From assembly GCF_001552215.1 (NCBI RefSeq), contig NZ_BCQT01000014.1:161486-225485 (forward strand): 64,000 nt of DNA, in the 5' to 3' direction. The stretch is from Actinomadura macra NBRC 14102 (GTDB lineage Bacteria > Actinomycetota > Actinomycetes > Streptosporangiales > Streptosporangiaceae). The notes beneath the pieces were generated by a model. It was not told where the DNA came from. It searched no databases and worked only from the letters and a program-made list of their open reading frames with translations. The position numbers and the translations under genes were made by a program. Position 1 is the first letter of the stretch. Every line of letters starts with the position of its first letter. This document shows positions 59,135 to 64,000 of this stretch, in pieces.

Positions 59135-62080
59135 GTGCCTGGGATCCTGACCGAGCTGTTCCGGGAGCAGGCGCGCCGCCACGGCGACCGGACGGCGCTG
59201 GTGGACGGCCCCCACGTGCTGAGCTACGCGGGGCTGGACGCCGCGTCCGACGAGGTCGCGGCCGGGCTCGCCGCGCGGGGCGTCCGCGGCGGCGACCTGA
59301 TCGCGCTGCGGCTGCCCCGGTCCGCCGACCTGGTCATCGGGGCGCTGGGCATCCTCAAGTGCGGCGCCGGGTACTCGCCGCTGGACGTCGGCTGGCCCGC
59401 CGCCCGGCTCGACCGGATCGCCGCCCGGCTCGGCTCGCCGGTCACCGTGGACGCCGCGACCCTGCCGGCCCTGCGCGCGCAGGGCGCCCGCGCCGCGGCG
59501 GCGCCGCGTCCCGTCCTGGACGTGGAGGACGTCGCGGTGGTCCTGTTCACCTCGGGGTCGACCGGGGAGCCGAAAGGGGTGCTGTACCCGCACCGGGGGA
59601 TCAGCAGGCTGATCCCGCACGCGGGCCACATCGACTTCTCGACCCCGCCGGTGATCCCCCTCGCGGCGGCGGTGCCGTGGGACGCCATGTCGCTGGAGAT
59701 GTGGGGCGCGCTGTGCACCGGCGGAACGCTGGTGGTGTCGCGGGACCGCTACCTGACGCCGGCGCGGCTCCGGGAGTTCGTCACCGGCCACGGCGTCGAC
59801 TCGGTCGTGCTCGCGACGTCGCTGTTCAACCTGCACGTCGAGGAGGACATCGAGGCGTTCACCGGGCTCCGCCAGGTCGCGACCGGCGGCGAGAAGCAGT
59901 CGTCCCGGCACGTGTTCGCCTTCCTGGAACGGCATCCGGAGATCGCGCTCATCAACATCTACGGGCCCACCGAGAACGGGGTCCTCACCACGACCCACCT
60001 GTTCACCGCGGCGGACGCGGACGCGGACCGGATACCGATCGGCACGCCCGTGCCCGGAACCTCCGTCCACCTGGTGGGCGGCGAGATCTGGGCCGGCGGC
60101 GACGGTCTGGCGCACGGCTACCTGGGGGACCCGGAGGGGACCGCCGAGCGGTTCACGGAACTGACCCTCGACGGCCGGCCCGTCCGCGCCTACCGGACGG
60201 GGGACCGCGGCCACCGCACGCCCGACGGCCTGTACCACTACGCCGGACGCATGGACCGGCAGGTGAAGGTGCGCGGCCACCGGATCGAGCCCGCCGAGGT
60301 CGAGCACGCCGCCGAGCGCGTGGACGGTGTGACCCGCGCCGCGGTGGTGCCGGTCGCGGCGCCGGACGGCCCCGTGACCGGGCTCGCCCTGTTCTACACC
60401 GGCGACCGGGAGGCCGGGGAGGTGCTCGGCGAGCTGCGATCGCGGCTGCCCGGCTATCTCGTGCCGTCCGCGGCCGACCGGGTCGAGCGGTTCCCGCTGA
60501 TGGGCAACGGCAAGATCGACAATGCCGCGCTGCGCGTCGCCGCGGCCGACCTCGCCCCCGTTCCCACCGCCGCCGCCCCCTCGGCCGGCGCCGAAGGAAC
60601 GGTCGAACAGCGGATCGCGGACGTGTTCACCGAGGTCCTCGGCCGGGACGTGCCGCCGGAGGCGAACTTCTTCGCTCTCGGCGGCGACTCGCTGGGCGCC
60701 GGACGGCTCAGCGGCAGGCTGACGGCGGCGCTCGGCATGAACGTGCCGCTGGCGGCCGTGTTCCGCGCCCCCAGCATCGCGGGGCTGGTGGACTGGGCCG
60801 AGCGGGCCGCCGGCCCCGCTCAGCCGGGATCCGCGAAGCCGGGACCCGAGGCGGAGGGGCACCGGGGCGCCGTCCGCCCGGACGGCGCCGTGCCGCTGCC
60901 GCCCTCCCAGCTCGGCTTCTTCGCCGTCGCCCAGATGGACCCGTCCGACACCACCGCCCTCTGCCCGCTCGTCTGGGACTTCACCGGCTCCATCGACGAG
61001 CGGACGATGCGTGCGGCGCTGGAGCAGGTGAACGCGCGGCACGAGGCCCTGCGCAGCCGCTACACGGTGCTTGACGTCCCGATGGCGGTCCGCCTGGACG
61101 AACCGCACCCCGTCGAGATGGCCGTGGTCGGGCGCGGCGAGGACGTCCTGCCCGCCCTGATCGCGCCGCTCGACCCCGAGGGCGGGCGGCTCTGGCGGGC
61201 CGCGCTCGGGCCGGGCCGGTTCGGGGTCGTCGTCCATCACATCGCGTTCGACGGCGCGTCCGCCGCCGTCCTGGCGCGGGACCTGTCGGCCGCGTACCGG
61301 ATGCTGGCCGCCGGGCGACCGGTGCGCTTCGACCGTACCGCGCCCAGCCTCGCCGACCTGGCCGCCGCCCGCGGCCCCGCCGTCCGGGACGGCGACCTCG
61401 CCGGACAGCGGGACTACTGGCGGACCGCGCTGCGCGAGGTGCCGGACCTGGACCTTCCCGCCGGGGCGGGACCGCCGGGCGTGCTCGCCTCCCTCGTGCG
61501 CCGCGTCGACGAGCGGGCGCTCGCCGCCGCGCTGCGATCCCGCGGTGCCACCGCGACGCTCGCGGTGCTCGCCGCGTACGCGCACGGTGTCGGCGAGCTG
61601 ACCGGTATCCGCGACCTCACCGTCGGGGTACCGGTGGCGCGGAGGCCCGGCGGTCCGGAGGCGGACGCGGTCAGCTGCATGATCGAGATGCTGTGCGTGC
61701 GGCTGCGGCGGCCCACCGTGGACGCGGCGCGGGCGGCGATGGTCGAGTCGCTGCGCCATGGGGACGTCCCGGTGCACGAGGTCGCGCGGTTGGCGCGGCG
61801 CAAGCGGCTCTATCCGGCGGTCGTGTCGGTGCAGGACAACCCGGAGCCGCTGCTCGACCTGCCGGGCGCGCGGACCCGCCACGTGTGGGCCGACACCGAC
61901 CGGCTCGACACCGACCTGCTGGCCGAACTGCTGCCCGGCGGGCGGCTGCGGGTCAGCCGGCGCGGGGAGGCGGTCTCCGCCGCCTTCGCGGGCGCGCTCG
62001 CGGACCTGATGGCCGGCTTCCTGAACGGGATCGCCCTCGCGGCGAGCCCCGCCGGCACGGACCTGGAGGCCGCCCGATGA
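59135..62080 (+). CDS. Nonribosomal peptide synthetase, A-PCP-C (NRPS 1)
   Basis: A 981-residue NRPS in the order adenylation (about 1-465), carrier (485-560), condensation (585-955). Adenylation motifs: LFTSGSTGEPKGV (138-150), YGPTEN, YRTGDRGHRTPDGLYHY and Lys460 in GNGK. Carrier Ser519 in ALGGDSLGA. Condensation HHIAFDG at 701-707. Beginning with A and no upstream C suggests an initiating module; the C-terminal C would join its product to the residue on NRPS 2. GTG at 59135. The substrate could not be read with confidence. Confidence 0.95.
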   Translation: MPGILTELFREQARRHGDRTALVDGPHVLSYAGLDAASDEVAAGLAARGVRGGDLIALRLPRSADLVIGALGILKCGAGYSPLDVGWPAARLDRIAARLGSPVTVDAATLPALRAQGARAAAAPRPVLDVEDVAVVLFTSGSTGEPKGVLYPHRGISRLIPHAGHIDFSTPPVIPLAAAVPWDAMSLEMWGALCTGGTLVVSRDRYLTPARLREFVTGHGVDSVVLATSLFNLHVEEDIEAFTGLRQVATGGEKQSSRHVFAFLERHPEIALINIYGPTENGVLTTTHLFTAADADADRIPIGTPVPGTSVHLVGGEIWAGGDGLAHGYLGDPEGTAERFTELTLDGRPVRAYRTGDRGHRTPDGLYHYAGRMDRQVKVRGHRIEPAEVEHAAERVDGVTRAAVVPVAAPDGPVTGLALFYTGDREAGEVLGELRSRLPGYLVPSAADRVERFPLMGNGKIDNAALRVAAADLAPVPTAAAPSAGAEGTVEQRIADVFTEVLGRDVPPEANFFALGGDSLGAGRLSGRLTAALGMNVPLAAVFRAPSIAGLVDWAERAAGPAQPGSAKPGPEAEGHRGAVRPDGAVPLPPSQLGFFAVAQMDPSDTTALCPLVWDFTGSIDERTMRAALEQVNARHEALRSRYTVLDVPMAVRLDEPHPVEMAVVGRGEDVLPALIAPLDPEGGRLWRAALGPGRFGVVVHHIAFDGASAAVLARDLSAAYRMLAAGRPVRFDRTAPSLADLAAARGPAVRDGDLAGQRDYWRTALREVPDLDLPAGAGPPGVLASLVRRVDERALAAALRSRGATATLAVLAAYAHGVGELTGIRDLTVGVPVARRPGGPEADAVSCMIEMLCVRLRRPTVDAARAAMVESLRHGDVPVHEVARLARRKRLYPAVVSVQDNPEPLLDLPGARTRHVWADTDRLDTDLLAELLPGGRLRVSRRGEAVSAAFAGALADLMAGFLNGIALAASPAGTDLEAAR

Positions 62081-64000
62081 CGGCGGCGCGGCGCCGGGCC
62101 TGGGAGCGGCGCGTCCTCGATCCCGCCGGGCCCTGGCACGACGTCACCGTCACCATCGACGTCACCGGTCCCGTGGACGAGGCGCGGCTGGCCGGGCTCC
62201 TACGCGACCCCGACCCCTGGACCTGCCCCGGGCTGGAGGAGACACCGGACGCCGGATTCCCCACCCGTCCGTCAGCGGAACTGCACGATGGCGTCATCAC
62301 CGCCACCGTGCCCGCGACCTGGGGGAGCCCAGACTGTTTCGTCCGCGCGCTGGCGGCGGCCTGGACCGGGGCGCCCCTCCCCGCCGGAGGGGACCGCGAG
62401 GCCGCTCCGGACGACGTCGAGCACTGGGCGGAGGCCGTCGTGGACGGCTCCGTGCCGAGGCTGCCCGAGGACGCCGGCGACCGGACCGGCGGTGACCCGG
62501 CGGGCGTGCTGGCCTTCGACCCGGTGGCCGACCCCGACCTCCTGCTCGCCGCTCTGGCGATCATCACCTGGCGGTGGACTCGCCTGCGTGAAGTGGTCAT
62601 CGGGGTTCCGGAGGGCCTGGTCAGGCTGGATCTCGACGCCGAGGACACCCTCGGGGATCTGACCGCCCGCGCGCGCCGGGCCCGGGCGGAGGCGGCCGAG
62701 CACGCCGGCACGCTGGAGGACGTCCTGGAGGGGCTCGCGCTGATGGTGCGGCCCCCCGTGCGGCTGCTGGACGGCGGCGCGGCGTCCCCCGTCCGGGCGG
62801 GCGAGCTGACCCTGACGCCGCACGTCCCGCCGTACGGGCCGGTCGGCGCGACGTTCGCGGTCGGCCCCGGCCACGCCGTGTACGACGCGCGCCGCCTCTC
62901 ACCGGACACGGCCGAGCGGCTCGTCCGGCAGCTGGGCCTGGTCATGGCGGCGGACCCGGGAACCCCGCTCGCCGCGCTCCCGCTGATGGGCGACGCCGAG
63001 CGTGCCCTGATCCTGGACGAGTTCAGCGCCACGGCGCCGGCGGCGGGTGACGGCCGGGCGCTGCACGAGACCGTCGCCGGCCCGCCGGACGCGACCGCGG
63101 TGGTCTGCGGCGACGATCGGCTGACCTACGCCGAGCTGGCGCGGCGCTCCGACCGGCTCGCCCGGCACCTGCTCGACTCCGGCGTCCGCCGCGAGGAGGT
63201 CGTCGGTGTCGGCATGGGACGGTCGGCGGACCTCATCGTCGCGTTCCTCGGCGTGCTGAAGGCGGGCGCGGCCTACCTCCCGCTCGATCCGGGCTACCCG
63301 CCCGACCGGCTGGAGTTCATGCGGGCCGACGCGGGCGCGGACCGGGTCGTGACCAGCGAGACGCTCGCCGAACTGATGCGCGCGGACGGCCCGGGGCTCG
63401 CCGCGCCCGTCCCGGTCGGTACGGGCGACCTCGCCTACGTGATCTACACGTCCGGTTCCACCGGGACACCGAAGGGCGTGCAGGTCGAGCACCGGCAGAT
63501 CGTCCACTCGACGGCGGCGCGGTACCCGGTCTTCCCCGGCCCCTACGAGTCGTACCTGGCGCTCGCCGGGCCGGCGTTCGACGCGCTCGGCGCCGGGATC
63601 TACCTGACGCTCAGCAGGGGCGGCACGCTGGTCCTGCCGACCGATGACGAGGCGCAGGACCCCTGGCTGCTCGCCAAGCTGATCGACCGCGAGCGGGTCA
63701 CCCATTTCGACGGGGTGCCCGCGCAGTACGCGGCGGTGCTCGACGCGGCGCCCGACGTCCTCGCCGGTATCCGCTGCGCGGTCGTGGCGGGGGAGGCATG
63801 CCCGCCCGGCCTGCCCGGACGGCATTTCCAGGTCACCGGCGACGCGGTACTCATCAACGAGTACGGGCCGACGGAGACCACGGTGTGGGCCCTGTGCCAC
63901 CGGTGCGAGCGCCCGCCCGGCCCCGGCGCGAAACCCGGCTCCGGAGCGGAACCCGTCCCGATCGGCCGTCCCGTCGCGGGTGCGCTGGCCTACGTTCTGG
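62077..64000 (+). CDS. Nonribosomal peptide synthetase, C-like (degenerate) plus A domain, partial (NRPS 2)
   Basis: At least 641 residues, open at the right edge. Residues 1-300 look like the remains of a condensation domain. The C/A linker LPLMGDAERALILDEF is there, but there is no HHxxxDG, and the first part is shorter than a real C domain (about 300 versus 430 residues). An adenylation domain follows from about 325: IYTSGSTGTPKGV, FDALGAGIYLTLSRGGTLV and NEYGPTETTVWA. ATG at 62077 overlaps the NRPS 1 stop (ATGA). With the active C on the end of NRPS 1, this front part may serve as a docking or scaffold piece. Downstream domains are not visible. Confidence 0.93.
   Translation, partial: MTAARRRAWERRVLDPAGPWHDVTVTIDVTGPVDEARLAGLLRDPDPWTCPGLEETPDAGFPTRPSAELHDGVITATVPATWGSPDCFVRALAAAWTGAPLPAGGDREAAPDDVEHWAEAVVDGSVPRLPEDAGDRTGGDPAGVLAFDPVADPDLLLAALAIITWRWTRLREVVIGVPEGLVRLDLDAEDTLGDLTARARRARAEAAEHAGTLEDVLEGLALMVRPPVRLLDGGAASPVRAGELTLTPHVPPYGPVGATFAVGPGHAVYDARRLSPDTAERLVRQLGLVMAADPGTPLAALPLMGDAERALILDEFSATAPAAGDGRALHETVAGPPDATAVVCGDDRLTYAELARRSDRLARHLLDSGVRREEVVGVGMGRSADLIVAFLGVLKAGAAYLPLDPGYPPDRLEFMRADAGADRVVTSETLAELMRADGPGLAAPVPVGTGDLAYVIYTSGSTGTPKGVQVEHRQIVHSTAARYPVFPGPYESYLALAGPAFDALGAGIYLTLSRGGTLVLPTDDEAQDPWLLAKLIDRERVTHFDGVPAQYAAVLDAAPDVLAGIRCAVVAGEACPPGLPGRHFQVTGDAVLINEYGPTETTVWALCHRCERPPGPGAKPGSGAEPVPIGRPVAGALAYVL

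Noticed and set aside
59135..62080. Substrate prediction for the NRPS 1 adenylation domain
   Set aside because: Reading the pocket by eye gives D-A-L-V-A-G-I-V-L then Lys, which I cannot match to a substrate with confidence; alignment errors are likely.

Overview
The window is very GC-rich, densely coded DNA from an actinobacterium. Pointers are many GTG/TTG starts, 1-8 nt stop/start overlaps, likely leaderless genes, a PknG-type kinase operon, the dxr / site-2 protease / ispG block, PucR and PafBC-type control signals, and secreted tripeptidyl-aminopeptidase-like hydrolases. A filamentous genus near Actinomadura (Thermomonosporaceae/Streptosporangiales) is my best guess; this is inference, and there is no rRNA or tRNA in the window to test it.

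Region by region. 1-6.4 kb: a putrescine module, with a divergent Lrp/AsnC regulator, a gamma-aminobutyraldehyde dehydrogenase and a complete polyamine ABC importer (ATPase, lipoprotein, two permeases). 6.4-9.1 kb: a serine hydrolase, a PH-domain membrane protein and an unknown gene. 9.1-20.2 kb, minus strand: a tightly coupled seven-gene operon built round PknG: coiled-coil protein, PknG, PP2C phosphatase, vWA protein, zinc-ribbon/FHA protein, GlnX-like sensor, GlnH-like lipoprotein. A membrane coiled-coil gene follows. This looks like an expanded form of the mycobacterial GlnH-GlnX-PknG nutrient-sensing path. 20.4-24.0 kb: a WYL-only protein behind a PafBC-type DNA-damage promoter, an atypical SDR, a GCS2-type carboxylate-amine ligase and an alpha/beta hydrolase. 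24.0-28.6 kb: a PucR regulator divergent from a class III aminotransferase plus methylmalonate-semialdehyde dehydrogenase, suggesting beta-alanine or aminoisobutyrate catabolism. 28.5-34.3 kb: a polytopic ArnT-like membrane protein, small unknown genes, an orphan PotD-like lipoprotein and an orphan histidine kinase.

34.3-44.8 kb: isoprenoid (MEP pathway) genes dxr and ispG with a Rip1/RseP protease between them, then three tandem secreted alpha/beta-hydrolase peptidases that separate ispG from the GNAT gene that follows it directly in mycobacteria. 44.9-49.4 kb: two paralogous HTH proteins with an unrecognised C-terminal domain, a DUF3037 / HipA-like pair and a cyclase-family hydrolase.

49.7-64.0 kb (open at the right edge): a coupled biosynthetic operon that seems to make a modified nonribosomal peptide. 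It starts with a Gfo/Idh/MocA dehydrogenase and two sugar-isomerase-like TIM barrels, followed by a sulfotransferase, a VOC protein, an MFS exporter, a stand-alone condensation domain, a P-loop/Ldh_2 fusion protein, a NodB deacetylase, a GT2 glycosyltransferase, a free carrier protein, an A-PCP-C NRPS and a second NRPS that begins with a condensation-like domain lacking its active site. The mix points to a sugar- or cyclitol-linked, possibly sulfated, short peptide. This cluster and the expanded PknG operon are the most interesting parts of the window.
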